Shown here one piece after another: positions 39,578-52,118 of a stretch of 64,000 nt of DNA; positions within the stretch are counted from its first letter, which is position 1, and each line of letters starts with the position of its first letter. Source of the stretch: Lagopus muta (lineage: Eukaryota; Chordata; Aves; Galliformes; Phasianidae); NCBI RefSeq assembly GCF_023343835.1, contig NC_064439.1, forward strand, positions 35,410,508 to 35,474,507. Reading direction: 5' to 3'. The translations under genes were made by a program, and so were the position numbers. The notes below the pieces were generated by a model. It made no database searches. It saw only the letters and a list, made by a program, of their open reading frames with translations, and was not told the origin of the DNA.

Positions 39578-42500
39578 TCTAGCTCTTTCCTGGCTGTCAG
39601 GAAGGGATGTTTTAAATATGCAGTTTCTGTTTTTATCAGAACTGGTTGTCCTTCTTACATCTTATAATTGGGAATGATGTAGCAGTACTGATACCTACCA
39701 CCTCACCTAGTTTTCTCACACAGGTTTTGCCTTTTGTTCTTTTGTATTAAATCATATTTATCTTTTCTGTGCTGTTAATTCAGTAATCTATTTCTGTTCT
39801 GATAAGTGCCGAGTTTGTCTGATGAAGCTACTTTTGCAGTTTTTAATGTACTTAAGTGTGGATCAGAAGTTCTTTGAACTCTTAAATTAACCATACGTTG
39901 CAATTCCTACCTATGATTGCTAGACACTGTTCACAAAAATGCATCTTCTGTCTCTTTTGATTTAAACAAAGGTGATTTTCTTTCTGAACATTTGTATTGT
40001 AGAACTTGTTTGATTTCTGTAAAACTAGCAGCTGGAAATATCTTCTTTGTGATTGCTCATCTCAAGTAGCATTTGAACATAAATATTCTACTTTTGCTGA
40101 GCTTGAAATGGCCTTAAATGGTCTGATACAAGCAAGGAGAAATAAGTATGTCAGGGACAAGAATAGCAAGAGCTCCTTGGCTGAGTAAAGCTCTGAGAAA
40201 TCATAATGGGACCTGCCATCACTTTAGTTAATAGAACATCACTAGAAAGTTCATTACTTACTAACTGGAGCACTGAAAAAAAAAAAAAAAAAAGGTATTG
40301 AAGTCAGGAAGGATTTCTCTTCAAACAAACAACCCCATCCCCTTGAAAAACAAGCAAACAAGCCAACAAACAAACAAACATCAGCATATATTTATCAGAG
40401 ATTCAAAATAGTTCTTAGCCAATCTGGCTTCTAGCAAAGGAAATATTTTTTTTACAGAAGTAATTCTGAATCAGTCTATTGATCATCTTACTGATTGTGA
40501 CTAGTGGTCATCTTGCTGATTGTTCTCCAGAGTAGATTTCAGACTCAATCTTTTCTTCTTTCCCTTTCCCTTTCCTTCCTTCCCTTGGTTTCATGAGAAT
40601 TTGTGAAGTAATTTCAACATAGAACTTAAAAAATTGGAAAAATAATATTTATCTGTTTAAGATGATCTTTCAAGTTTAAGCTGTTGGTGAATAGGATTTT
40701 AAATTGACACTTATTTGAATTAACTTTTTTCCCCCAATTCTCAAGCTTTTGAGATGTGTGGGTTGAAAAATTCTTCAAAATTCTTCTTAAACTCCTCTGA
40801 GTTCTTTTAAAAAGTATTTTGTTTTTTCTTTAGGGCATGAGTCACAGCTCTGATTTTATGGGAGCTAACTTCTATTGAGTACAGAGATATCCTTGGTTAA
40901 GAAGCACAATCAATTATGAGACGCTGAGGGTCTGAATATCACTTATGAGTCAAAGTCCTAGTTGTACTGGTGCATTAGTGCATGACTAAACAAAATAATT
41001 TCATTTGGGTTAAGCAAAACTGCATTACTTTACATGACCTGGCAGACAAATATACCAACAAGTAGTAAATCAGAGTTCGACTAATAAGTGGTTTAAGAAG
41101 ATGATTCAAAAAGCAAGCAGCATGCTTTTTGTTTTAGAGTAAAAATGCTGGTGTCTGAAAGAGAGTGGAAGAGATTTTTCCCATCACTATATGACAACAC
41201 ATCTCTGGGTGCTGAGGGAGGAGAGGGTGGAGAATTTCTAGACTATGATATTGAACAGTGGCTCTGCTCTTTGCCTTTTACACCAGAAAGGTTCCAAGTG
41301 GTGCAAAGCTGAGAAAGTTGAGCTCATTGGTTGGTGAGAAAAGATGTTTCCCAATTCTTCCTTCTCTAAAAGAGTAAATTTCATATCATTCTCTCTCTCT
41401 TTCTTTTTTCATTTTTTTTCTTCCTCTTTTCTTAAACTCTTAGAGCAATTGGGATTTTAAATCACTTTGCTAGGCCTTGCTCATAAAAGCTTTTCCCTGG
41501 TAGTATAGCTAACTCAATTATCTCCCTTAGTCTTTACATTACTTATGGAAGACTAATTAGGAAAAGTCATCCAGGGTTAGTCTTTTGTTGCATGTAAGTC
41601 AACAGTCTGGGACAGAGCGGACAGGAGGTAGGAGCTTGCACACAGACTGTAACTAAACCAGGTGTGTGTAAGTGCTCTCATTACAGATGCTTTATTTGTA
41701 TTACTCTTGGTGAGTAGCAGAAGAATTGGCAACCTGTAACAAAAAACCACGTTTCTCATAAGTCGCCAGCTTGCTTGGTATTTTCCTGTTCTTGTATGAA
41801 GGACCAACTTAATGGAAGTCTGCTTCAACTAAAAGACTGATTCAACCCATCATTGGTGATGGTATATTCTCCAGGAGAGGAAAGGATGATATTCTGGGAA
41901 GGAACAGAGGAAAAGATCCTCTACCTGTAGAGGAAGTCTGTTCCTTGAAAGAAGGAGGAATGACTTGATCTGGTTGCAGAAATAGCAAATGAAGCGCTTG
42001 AAACACTTTGCCACTGATGATGATTCTTTTGTATGTGCTTCTGGATCCGGAGCTGGCTCTTAATGAAAGGATCTCAGGTTAAATTAGAGAGTAAAACAAA
42101 CTCTGTGGCTGACGTGAAGAATGAAGGGATTTTAGATCAAGGACTGAAGGCTGTCTTCAGCAAAGCAAATTTTAGAGTTATCACTTCATAACATGCTTTG
42201 TTTCATCTTTGTGTAAGTTCATGTAGATGCCACAATATTAGTAACAGTTCTGCTTCAAGATAACTCCTTCAAGAAATGGACTTAATCCTGTTTTCATGGC
42301 CTTTCCCCTGTTGTCAAATAAAAATCAAGTCAAAATGAACTTTTTTGATAATTAAACACTTGAATAATTCTGCTGTACTTGCCTTGTTCTAGAAGCAAAA
42401 CCTAATATTCATAGCAATTTGATCTTGGTAATGACATCTTATTTTATCTTTCTCTGCACTATGCTGGGACAGCTATACACAGACTGTTGTACAAGAGATG

Positions 42501-43127
42501 CCTGGATGGCTGTGCAGCCTTGCAGAAGCTGCAGGGTGCTGGTGGGACACCATGGGATGAAATGGGTTGGTGCAGCTCAGCAGTGAGGGCAGTGAGCTTT
42601 CTGAAAAGGCACCGTGTGGACCTAAGGCCCAGTAATCTGGAATCTTGTTCTACAAACCCTTTGTCAGGGAAGATAAGAAAGTAATTCAATGTTGTTGTTT
42701 AGTCAGTTATTCCTATTAAATTAAATAAATAAAACAAATTAAAATACATTTGTTCATCTAGTTTATAGTTGAACAAATTCATTGAGGGGTCAGTAATGCG
42801 TTGTTATGTGTGCTTTTCTCACAACTCTAAAGTTAATTGCTTGGTCCAAACTATTTGAAAATTTTCACTATCTGATCTCATCATTATGTCAATATTTCAA
42901 GTGGATTCTCATCTACTTGCATCTTCCCAGAGTGCTCTCTTATTGCTTCTCTGATTGCAGTTTGTTTTGCTGAGGCTTAATTTCTTCTGAGTGTCTTAAA
43001 ATAGAGCAGAAGAGAAGATGCAGGAAAGTTTATAGCATAAAAGTCTAAAATAGAAACTCAGAAAATCTAATTTCTTAGTCTAAGCTCAGCTTTGTTCTGG
43101 AAATGCAGCAAGGGTTTTTTTTTTTTT

Positions 43128-43160
<33 letters not shown>

Positions 43161-43904
43161 TTAAGATAAAATAAATATTTGCTTTTGAAGTTGCCATATG
43201 AGCAAGTTGCTGTTTCTTTCCCCACTTCCCCATTTCCCCTCTTTCCTTTTTTTTTTTTTTCTGCTCAAAAGACTCTGAAGGCTTCTATAATAGGATAAAA
43301 AATGCTTTTGCTAAAATAACTTTGAATCTAAAATCACATAAATTTTGAGGGAAAAAAAATCAACTATTTTTTTTCTTTTTGAAACTGTGCTGATGAGCCA
43401 CCTCTGTTTTAGCTGAGATTAAAATGCCGGATTAAAACTCCTAAAAGTATCTGGGCCAGTAGTTCCTAAAGGCATCTTTCTCCTACTGCAAGAACTGCTG
43501 TAAAATTGGGCAAAATGGTGGTGATTTTAATGCACAGTTTTTATTTGTTTATTTGTTTTTCTCCATTATTTCATCTGCAAGATTTAGACCCCCTTTTTTC
43601 ATCTTGTGGTGAATGCAGTAGTTTGTAGATGTCATTGCCTCATGTTGGATACAATTACCTGCAGTGGATCTCTCTTAAAAGCTTTAATTTGTATTCATTT
43701 CCTACAATTATCATGCTGTAAACTCTCCATGCAAGACACCATTTTTGATTACATTCACCTTACTGGTTCACTGAGCAGGATGATAGGAAATTGCACATCA
43801 GACTAGTCATTCAAGGTACAACTGCCTGCATGTCTCTTAATCAAGATTCAGCCTCCTTGTAGTTTTATAATTTAAAAGCAGACTCTTAAAGTATTTCATC
43901 CCTG
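39578..43904. other. Unique stretch with simple repeats
   Basis: No gene recognised. It has an A run near 40276-40293, CAAA-rich sequence near 40325-40380, a CCCTTT-rich pyrimidine tract near 40558-40585, a 16-base near-duplication (tcatcttactgattgt) near 40484 and 40508, and a TTTTG tract near 43115-43162. The segment 42470-42685 is GC-richer and open on both strands (65 and 76 codons) but matches nothing I recognise. Confidence 0.5.
43115..43162 (+). repeat. T-run and (TTTTG)n microsatellite
   Basis: A T run passes into about five or six TTTTG units and a second T run. Simple sequence only. Confidence 0.75.
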
Positions 43905-44175
43905 CTTTTAGTCACAAGACTGCTGAACCAGCAAGTCCAACTAGCTGAGAAAGTCTGATCATATCCCTTAAAATAATGTGACATGCTCTCTGGGTGTTGT
44001 GTGGATGTACATCATGTTGAATCAGCCACTGCACGTTTTGGAGAGCACAGTGACCTCCAGTGAGAGACATTTTCCTTTCAGTTGCTTTTATGAAGTGGTG
44101 AGCTCCTGCTTTAAATAGTTGATGTTGAAATAACGCTGATCTCTCTCTTGTGCTTTGCAACACCCATTTATTAGA
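43905..44175. other. Candidate conserved noncoding element
   Basis: Composition is balanced and non-repetitive compared with flanking AT-rich, homopolymer-laden DNA, and no low-complexity decay interrupts it. It has no coding signal: the 83-codon minus frame at 43912-44163 has no motif. This texture is typical of conserved noncoding vertebrate DNA, but conservation cannot be judged from one sequence. It could be ordinary unique DNA. Confidence 0.25.
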
Positions 44176-44274
44176 TTTTCACAGCACAAAATAAATAAGT
44201 AAATAAAATAATTGCTTTTTACATTATATTTTTTTTATAGAAAAGGATAATTTTGTTTTTGGTATCCATGTTTG

Positions 44275-44680
44275 GAGGATCACAGCATCCTTTCTCAACT
44301 GATGATGAGGCTATTTTTATGGCTTTTAAGAGCTACAGTGTCAAGCTGCCCAGCCTCAGTGGGCTGTCAATTGTCTGTAGGATTTGGTAGGGAAGTGAGT
44401 GACACTGACTAATGTGCAGGGAGTAGGAGGTAGCTTACAGCTTCCATAATCATCCGCTTAGTAGATCTGCCTCCTTAGCTATGGTAATAATGCAAAATGA
44501 AATGTCATTCCCCACCCCAAGATGCTTGCAGCTTCAGTAATGAATTTGCAGCAGCATATGGTTTTATAAACCAATGCCAGACAGATTTAGAGATGCAGGA
44601 AAGGAAACCTGGGAAAGTTTTTACCGTGTCTGTGAGTTCTCATGAAAGAAAATGATTCTGATTGTATAATCAGAAGGAGA
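44275..44680. other. Candidate conserved noncoding element
   Basis: Another compositionally balanced block free of simple repeats and frames. It contains short AT motifs typical of homeodomain-type sites (cataatcat near 44445, taatgaattt near 44538), E-box-like cagctt elements and catatg near 44556. These motifs are short and expected by chance, so the entry rests mainly on texture. Enhancer function is an inference. Confidence 0.25.
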
Positions 44681-46452
44681 AAATAACAGATATTTACAGG
44701 ACTGCAAACATCCTATGGCAGTGAAGTCCAATAGACAATATCATGTACTAGAAAATTAGAAGTGACAAACCAAAGAAATCCCTCAACATTACTTTGTTTT
44801 TTTTGATTCAAGTTAAAGAATTAACTTGCCTTTGGATATGTGTTATTTCCTTAGGCATAATACTGGGACCATTTTGTACAGCATATAATAGATATTTGGT
44901 CTATATACATTTAAAAGAGAAAGTTTACTTCTTAAAAAATACATTTTGTTGAAGTATTTTTTTAGACGATCAGAACATAGTGAAAGGGAGATAGAGCCTG
45001 CAGGGGAAGGAACTGCTAAAGATCAGGGAATGAAACACTGACTGTACATATTTATAATTTTTACTGCTGCTTTGTTGTATATTCCATCTACTTAATTTAA
45101 AGCTGTAAGTTATACAGTTGTGAATTCCAAAGAAAACAGTCGTACAGAAAGTATTCAGAGTGACAGTACCAAATTAGAACCAAAACCACACTGCAGTGGG
45201 TGCTGTACAAACACATAACTGTAGCTGGGCTATGGACCTTGAAGTAGATATGATGATGATGATCACATTTGCTGGTAATAAACAGCAGAAGAGAGGGAGG
45301 AAGGGTAAGAAGAAGGAAATAAAATAGGAAATTGAATTTTGCTGTCTATTTGATGGTGAGGATCATAAACTGAAAACAAATTGTGTTTGTTTGCACAGTC
45401 CCATGCTTGTGAATTTTACAAAGCATTACTCTGAGAGTTGAAGAAGGGTCAGGAGATGCACATGATGTCTGTGAATATATATCCTGCCCCACAAAGCTGT
45501 CTTGAATTTTCATCATAGAATCCATACGAGCTCTGCCTAAAACTTGAGCTGCTCAGTGGGAGAACTTCCAGGGAGGTCAGTGAGATTTGCATCAATTTCT
45601 GGCTTAGAGATAAATCAAGAAAAGTTGGTCTGATGATATCAATAGATCATATGGGAGTAAAAAATTGAACTGGAAGAATCAGACTGCGTGTCATGTGTTA
45701 TCTAATCTGTAATAAGTAACATACACTGGTGGCAATATATAGACATATGTGTGTGTGTGTGTGTGTGTGATGGCTGTAGCTTCCGTCTCACAGGTCAATG
45801 CTACTGTTATAATATTTGAACTTGAAAATGATTCTTCATGTCCCGTGTCATGCATGTTGCCTAAAATGCCTGTTGTGAGTTTTTAATTTGTTTCTAAACG
45901 TTTTCAAAGCATGATAAGTTAGATTAAATATAGGAGTATAAGCTGCTGTTAGGCTTTATTATTATAACATCTGTTGAGTCTTCCTAATGGATGTGAAATG
46001 ATGGGATTACTAATAATGCACAGTGTTAGCTATATTGCAATAAACAGTTAACCAGAAGGGAAAAAAAACAAAACAAAACAAAACAAAAAAAACACAAAAA
46101 ACCTCAGTACTTTTAGTGCCAAAGCAGGTGGAATAACTTGTGCTTTCCAGCATCTACACACATGCAATCACTTGGGACTTGTCTAACTTCATGAATTTTC
46201 TCACATCTGTCAGATTAATCAGGAATCAAAATGGAAAACTGTGGCATTCATATATACCATGTGCATCTCTGAATGATTCATACTTCTCTTGTGAAATATT
46301 TCTCTTCTCTCATGAAATGAATGATTATGCAATTTCTAAAACACAGAGATGAATTTCTCTTCTAAAGATGCCTCAATAGGGAAACTAATCTAATATGGCA
46401 TTATTATTATATTAATAATATAATGATAATGCTATTTCTATTTGTATTTTAA
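44681..46452. other. Unique noncoding stretch
   Basis: No gene recognised. It contains a TG microsatellite at about 45749-45769, an AAAAC tract at about 46061-46101, and a 35-base near-perfect inverted repeat at 46398-46432 (17-base AT-rich arms with one mismatch). Confidence 0.5.
46061..46101 (+). repeat. (AAAAC)n simple repeat
   Basis: About five AAAAC units flanked by A runs, 46061-46101. No target duplication or element attached to it was identified. Confidence 0.75.
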
Positions 46453-46535
46453 GAGCAAGGCATCCCTTGTTATGCGACACGACATCTGCTTACTGTCAAA
46501 GTCTAAAACAGGCATGCAGGTGGGGTATGCATTAG
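46453..46535 (+). repeat. Unclassified dispersed repeat, copy 1
   Basis: About 80 bases closely similar to 51541-51616. The shared core includes cccttgttatg, gacatctgcttactgtcaaa, gtctaaaacaggca and aggtggggtatgcat. Similarity stops abruptly after the gtatgcat block. In the second copy the equivalent of gtctaaaac is gtataaaac, a TATA-box-like sequence, so an LTR promoter region is one possibility. I cannot name the family. Confidence 0.6.
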
Positions 46536-47817
46536 AACGAGATGATAGTGGTGAACACGAGACTTCTTGGGTTGGAACACTGAAAGTTTCATCTTTTCTG
46601 TTTTTTTGTGACAAAGTAGAATTTAAGGAAGGATTTGACAGACTGTAATACAGTATTCTTCAGATGTTTTTTGAAAGCTTGCAAATACATCTCACATCAT
46701 AAGAAAAAACACAAGTATGTTTACTTATTTAAAAGATGGGCTACAACTGTTGTAATCATACTACTCATACCAGTTGCATGCTTATAATCCCTATTAATCC
46801 TTCCTTAATCCTAACTTCTGAAAAACTGAGGATTTACAGTGAGAGCATATGCATTTTGAAAAAATATGTAGCAGGAGTACAACTCCAGTGCTCATCTAAA
46901 TGTTTAAAATATTATTATTTCTTTTTGCACATCCTGCCTAGTCTTTGTCAGAATAGAGGAAGCAGGCATTTACTTTAGTGTTCATTGGTGTTATCTTGTC
47001 ACATAAATTTCTCTAATCAATAGGATCAATATACCAATACTTCTTACTTTATGTACAGTGCATTATTGTCTCTGTATGGCATTGCTCTTAAGGGAAAAGA
47101 AAGATAAAGAAGGAGTAATGACTCTAATAATGACTCATAATAATGGTTAGTTCAGGGTGCTTGTGGTTACTGAAACTAGATACTAACTTAGTGCTGGTCT
47201 GTTTGCATTTTCAGTATTCCCCTATTGAATATTTCCCCAGTGCTAAGCAACATGATTTAATATGTAGACCTTGTTTTCTCTGTCTACTGCCCCCAAGATA
47301 ATTCAGGCAGATGGACTGCCTCTATTGTTTTTATTTCATGAATATTCTATTGATTTCAATGTTTTCAGTGCTCTCCAAGAAAAGTATATATAATTCTGAA
47401 AGTGCACTATTAATACCTGATGGAAACTCACTCTGCTGTACAAAATGTTGTGAGTCTTTCCATTTTTCCTTTAGATCGTTTTGGGAAGAAACTCAGGAAT
47501 GATGGAATAGCACTACATTTTATTCTATGGGCTGGAGGTCTGCAGTGAGCCAGCTGGGAATAGCTTCATTGCAGAAATAATCTAAAATTCACAATGCTGT
47601 AAATTCCTAGGAAAAAAAACTGTCTAACGTGAACTTCGCAAAATCTTTTGGTTTCTTTTTTTTTTTTTAAAAAAAAAAAGTCTCAGGGGATCAGTTAATG
47701 TTTAAAAACTTACTGATATATAGAGATGGAGGAAACAGAATAAATAAAAATCCTTTTAAGATAACCTTGTGTGTGAACTTTTCAAACTTTTCATCAACTT
47801 TATAAAGGTGGGGTAAG

Positions 47818-47903
47818 TAATTTTTATTTTATTTTATTTTATTTTATTTTATTTTATTTTATTTTATTTTATTTTATTTTATTTTATTTTATTTTATTTT
47901 TTT
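47818..47903 (+). repeat. (ATTTT)n pentanucleotide microsatellite
   Basis: Fifteen consecutive perfect ATTTT units from 47826 to 47900, with short T-rich ends. The perfection over 75 bases suggests a young, length-variable tract. Confidence 0.95.
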
Positions 47904-48212
47904 GTAGATGCTTGCAGTTCTACTCTGTAAAATCAGAATAACAGCACTGTCTACCTCAACAGGGTATTAGGAAAGTACTGTCTGGCAAAAGCTGATATCC
48001 CTTAGGGTGCACAGTATGTGATGTAGAAGTCCTGATGAGCCAAACAGTGGCATATCTTCTGGACTTAAATTGGGGTCACATCTGGAAATGACTTCCTGCA
48101 TTAAGTTAATCAGACACAACTAAGTGCAGCTCAGCTCTGGCACTGCTTAGCATTGGTGTCCTGTCCAGCAGGAAACAGATGGGAGCTGTCTGATTAGTAG
48201 ATGGACAAAGTT

Positions 48213-48251
48213 TTCTTTCTCTCTCTTTCTCTCTCTTTCTTTCTCTTTCTA
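48213..48251 (+). repeat. CT/CTTT pyrimidine tract
   Basis: Mixed tctctcttt units form a 39-base pure pyrimidine strand. Simple sequence. Confidence 0.75.
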
Positions 48252-49239
48252 TAACACAGAGAGGAGCTAGGAGACCTCAAGGTTTTAGCCTGTGCTCATG
48301 ACTGTATTCTGAAAAACAGACATATCCACAGTGTGTAAGCTCAGAAGCCACATACTTTACATTTGGTTGCCTTGGTTCTGCTGTGACCCTTCAAAACCAG
48401 AAATGCCATCATATTCATAATTTATTTTTATTAGCCAAGACCTTGTAAAAAATTGAAAGTTTAATGTAAAATTTAGAAAATTCCAAGTAGGTGGTTAAAG
48501 TAGTACCCTCAGAACCAGACTGCCAAAGTAGTCCCCTGACATCATTTTAAAATTCTGAACATAGTATAAGGGTTTCACTGTGAGATAGGAATTGGTCTGA
48601 TGGCCACTTGGAGCTGGCAGAAGTTTCACATTTTTGGAAATTATTTGTAGCTGGTCCTAGCTTGGTGTTTTGAAGCCACATTCATTTTGTTTTCTTTTAG
48701 GTCTCATTGCATGAAGTTTTTGTTTGCTTGTTTCTTTTCAGCAGACAGTTCTGGCTTGTTTTCAGATTTTCTTCCTGGGAGTATGTTGCTTTCTAGGAGA
48801 TCAAGTTGCATTCTGTGACTGAGACTTTAGTCAGCTTTGCTGGATATGTTGCACTTAGTCTTTATTCCTTACCTGAGTTGTATTACACTTTCACTAGTGC
48901 ATGGCAGCTTGTTACCCAGATAGTAGTTCACCTTTCTAAAGTGGCTGGAATTGTAGTCAGTTAGTCAGTTTTTGCTAGGACTGAGCATAATGGATAATAG
49001 ATTCTTAATGAAACAGTGTTACTTCAGACCAGAATAAATTCCATGCAGGCACTCTGATAATGTCTAGCAATCAGTTTGTACATCAGAAAGGGAAAAGCTA
49101 AGTAAACAATGTCTCCTACTGTGTCTCTTTAAAAAACAAAAAACAAACATACAAAAAAATTTATCTTGTACCAGTTTATAGACCCCACGGGGATTTCATT
49201 CTCAATTAAGGAAGTGCAATGCACATCTGCAGTAGAATT

Positions 49240-49530
49240 GCTATGTCATGACCTGAACCAGTGGTTGAGCACCAAGCGTGACTAACCCAGGTACAAGCAA
49301 TCCAGCAGAGTGACCAGAAAGGGTGGAGCTAGGATCCACCCCTGTTCTCTCTCATTTAAATGTTAGATGCCAAGAGAACTGTATCTGTCTGAGGCTGTAG
49401 TCTTTTTGAGTAATTGCTAGTCAGTGGAAGAGGTGAGTCAATTCTTTGTTTGTTATTCTGTTCTACAGTGCTTGTATTCCAGAAAAAGGTTCTGTTATTG
49501 CCTTTGTTTACCCCACAATGTTGCGTGTAC
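49240..49530 (+). mobile_element. Diverged LTR related to 54168-54488
   Basis: The order of blocks follows the LTRs at 19789-20097 and 54168-54488 but with much more divergence: tgacctgaacc near 49249, gttgagcacc near 49264, gtgactaacccaggtacaag near 49280, aagggtggagct near 49318, a TATA-like catttaaatg near 49354, and a T-rich right part. The family members share the gaagaggtggagcc / gaaggggtggagcc block and the TTTAA position. Boundaries are approximate: TG occurs at 49244 and possible CA ends near 49467 or 49517, without a convincing duplication. It could be an older subfamily or a partial copy. Confidence 0.45.
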
Positions 49531-51284
49531 CAAGCAGTGTGAGACTCATTATCCTTCAACCTCAGTCTCTAATGGATTTCTTAGATGTGGCCATTTTTAA
49601 ATGCAAGATGAAAAGTTATTTCCTTAAGAATACCAAAACCAATACCTTGTGGATTCAATTTGATTCTCGCTGACTGTTTTAGCTAATTGGAGACCTATTT
49701 CAGAGGCGTGATATTATTACATGGAAGTAATGTGGAGTAGGTTCCACTGTTATGCTGCAGATTTGGCAAACTGCTTTGTCTCTAACCTAACTTCTGTTAA
49801 TTTTTCTTAATTATGTATTGCTTTCTCTTGTCTCCCTGCATCGCTCTCAGGAAAGTTTGATCCAGTTATAAAGTTGTAGGTACTTAAGCATAAGATTTGA
49901 GAGGCCAGAATATTATCTAAGCTTGCACCTCCATCAAAAATTGTCCTTGGTTCTTGATTACATAAACTATAACAGCTCCTTTCTGGAGGTGTTGCTGATG
50001 CCTGGTGTCTTCCAGCTGAGCGTGGCAGACTATTGTGTGAAGATTTCATTCCACTTCAGTCTTCCAGGGATCTAGATCCGAACAAGGTGGATTTAACCTT
50101 AGGTTGTACACTTGCATTTCCTCTTCTTCCAGCTAAGTCTGTTTTTTTTTATTTATTCATTGTATGTCTAGATAATTTTGCAGAAGTGGATTAGAGAGTG
50201 ATTAAACAGGATGAAGGTCAACCTCTGGTAAAACATGAGTGACAAGTGAAGAAGGATATGTTAAAGCCAGTAACCCCTGCTGTGTTCTGAGAATAGCATA
50301 AACTCAATACATAAAGTGGAAGAAAAGTCACACTTGGTCTATTTGAAGTTAGACACTAGGTAGAGGGCTTGAAGGGCCAACGTTTGGCACTAGACATCAA
50401 TGTAGCAATGTTGTGTATTAGTGAAAATGTATTTATTTACAAAACACATCTTTAGTTACCATGAAGTCTGAATAATTTTTGTTTCTCTGTTTCTTTAATT
50501 TATATCACTTATAATTTGGATTACTTTACCTTTCATAATTTTTTATTATATTTGTAACATAGTTTAAAAAATAATTAGAAGTATATCAAAAGTTCTTAAT
50601 CATGTAGCTATACTATGAAATACACATAAGCATATTAAAGTACTTAAAGTTATATTAATTGTTAACATTTTATGTTAAAAAAAATGTAAGAGTTAAGAAA
50701 TTCAGGAATTGAGGTTGCTTCAATTCATCCATATATTGTATATCTGTTAAAGTAAAATCTTTAATTACTGAGCCTTGTGCTTTCATTCCCAAGACCTGTA
50801 ACTCATGGGGTGCACTGTGCTGGCAGAACTTGCTGACTGCCTTAGGTTAATTCAGTGACAAGCATAACCAAGATGCTCAGAGTTTAGTTTTGTCTGTGTT
50901 GATCTTGGTCTGAGATATTTTGAAGTATTCTGATACAAAGAAAAGATCAGCAAATGTATTATCATTTATTAGAATTTAAGTGCTTGAAACAGGGAATAAG
51001 TTCGATTTTGACTCCATAGTTGGAACTGAGGTGGAAACTTGTAGAGAATGACTTCTATCTATACACATCAACATTGTGTGTGCAGCTCCATTGACTTTAT
51101 TTGCAGAAAGTCTCCAAATGCTGCCTGATGCAGGAAGATAAGAAACATATATTTTGGGGTATAACATGCTGTAGGAAGGCTGTTGCAGTGACAAGAGCAG
51201 TCAAAGCAGTCAGCTTCCTCATGGGTGAGGCCTCTTGCTGCCTTCCCACAACCAAGGTGCTGGCATGTCCAGTACCTTTCATAT
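49531..51284. other. Unique noncoding stretch
   Basis: No gene or clear repeat recognised. The 51101-51240 part is somewhat GC-richer and open on both strands, directly upstream of a CR1 fragment, but I could not place it in CR1. Confidence 0.45.
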
Positions 51285-52118
51285 TGTGATCAATGGTTTC
51301 ATGTCAGGATGGAGGTTGGTCACAAGCAGTGTCCCCCAAAGCTCGGTCTTGAGACTGGTACTCTTCAACATCTTTATAAATGACACAGACAATGGAATCA
51401 AGCGCACATTCAGCAAGTTGGCAGATGACCAAGCTGAGTTGTGCAGTCGACACCCTGGAGGGAGGAGAAACCATACAGAGGGACCTGGACAGGCTGTAGA
51501 AACGGGCCCATATGAACCTAATGAGGTTCAACAAGGCCAAGTGCATTCCTTGTTATGGACCATGACATCTGTTTACTGTCAAAGTATAAAACAGGCACAC
51601 AGGTGGGGTATGCATGAGAGCCTTTTCAACCCAGGCCATTCTAGGGAATTCTGCATCAGACAGGTGGGGTCCTTCACGCACTACAGAATGTCTGGTCACT
51701 CTTGTGTCAGAATGCATTGTGCTACAACAGAAAGTGGTAAAGATATCGTGGGAGTATGTCAATATAAAGAATTGAAGATTCCAATTATAATTCATATATA
51801 TTGGAATGCTTACAGTTACCTAGAGGCTGAGCATCAAGAGGATGGGGCCAAGTTCTTTTTGATGGTACCCCAGTAGGACCAGGGGCAAAAGAGGTGAACT
51901 GGAGCACAGGAAGTTGCATCTGAATGAGAGAAAAATTTGCTCTGAGGGTAATGGAGCACTGGAAGAGGCTGCTCAGAGAGGTTGTGAAGTCTCCTTCTCT
52001 GGTGATATTCAAAATCTGCCTGGATGCTTTCCTGTACAATCTGCTCTAGCAGTGGGTTTGGGCTAGATGATCTCTGGAGATCTTTTCCAAGTCCTAAATT
52101 TCTGTGATTTTGTGAAGG
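51285..52118 (+). mobile_element. CR1 LINE fragment with its centre replaced
   Basis: The left part (51285-51540) is CR1 reverse-transcriptase sequence: cagtgtcccccaaagctcgg near 51328, then [13 protein letters not shown], and the catalytic FADD changed to LADD at 51418-51429, then a CR1 block ending caacaaggccaagtgc near 51528. The right part (51809-52118) is the CR1 3' end: aggatggggccaagttcttt near 51838, ggagcacaggaagttgcatc near 51900, atggagcactggaagaggct near 51951, and the tail gggctagatgatctctggag near 52059 ending ttctgtgattttgtgaa. The several hundred bases that normally lie between are missing and an unrelated segment stands in their place. Dead copy. Confidence 0.88.
51541..51808 (+). 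repeat. Unclassified repeat inside CR1, copy 2
   Basis: About 268 bases between the two CR1 halves. The first 76 bases match 46453-46535. The remainder (from about 51617) has no counterpart in the window. A TATA-like gtataaaac lies at about 51586. The reading frame of the CR1 left part happens to stay open through it, producing a 213-codon hybrid frame (51235-51876) that is an artefact, not a gene. Because CR1 sequence was lost at the same place, simple insertion does not explain it; insertion plus deletion or a rearrangement is needed. Confidence 0.6.

Larger units (their letters stand above)
46536..49239. other. Unique stretch with microsatellites
   Basis: No gene recognised. It contains the ATTTT array and a CT/CTTT pyrimidine tract at about 48213-48251. 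Short frames near 46736-46978 and 47311-47502 have no motif. Confidence 0.5.

Noticed and set aside
42459..42689. GC-richer segment open on both strands
   Set aside because: No family resemblance, no duplicate in the window, and mirror-image frames are a sign of composition, not coding.
51235..51876. 213-codon open frame, the longest in the window
   Set aside because: It runs from CR1 reverse-transcriptase sequence (in part out of the native frame) into an unrelated repeat and back into CR1. It is a chance fusion across repeats, not a gene.
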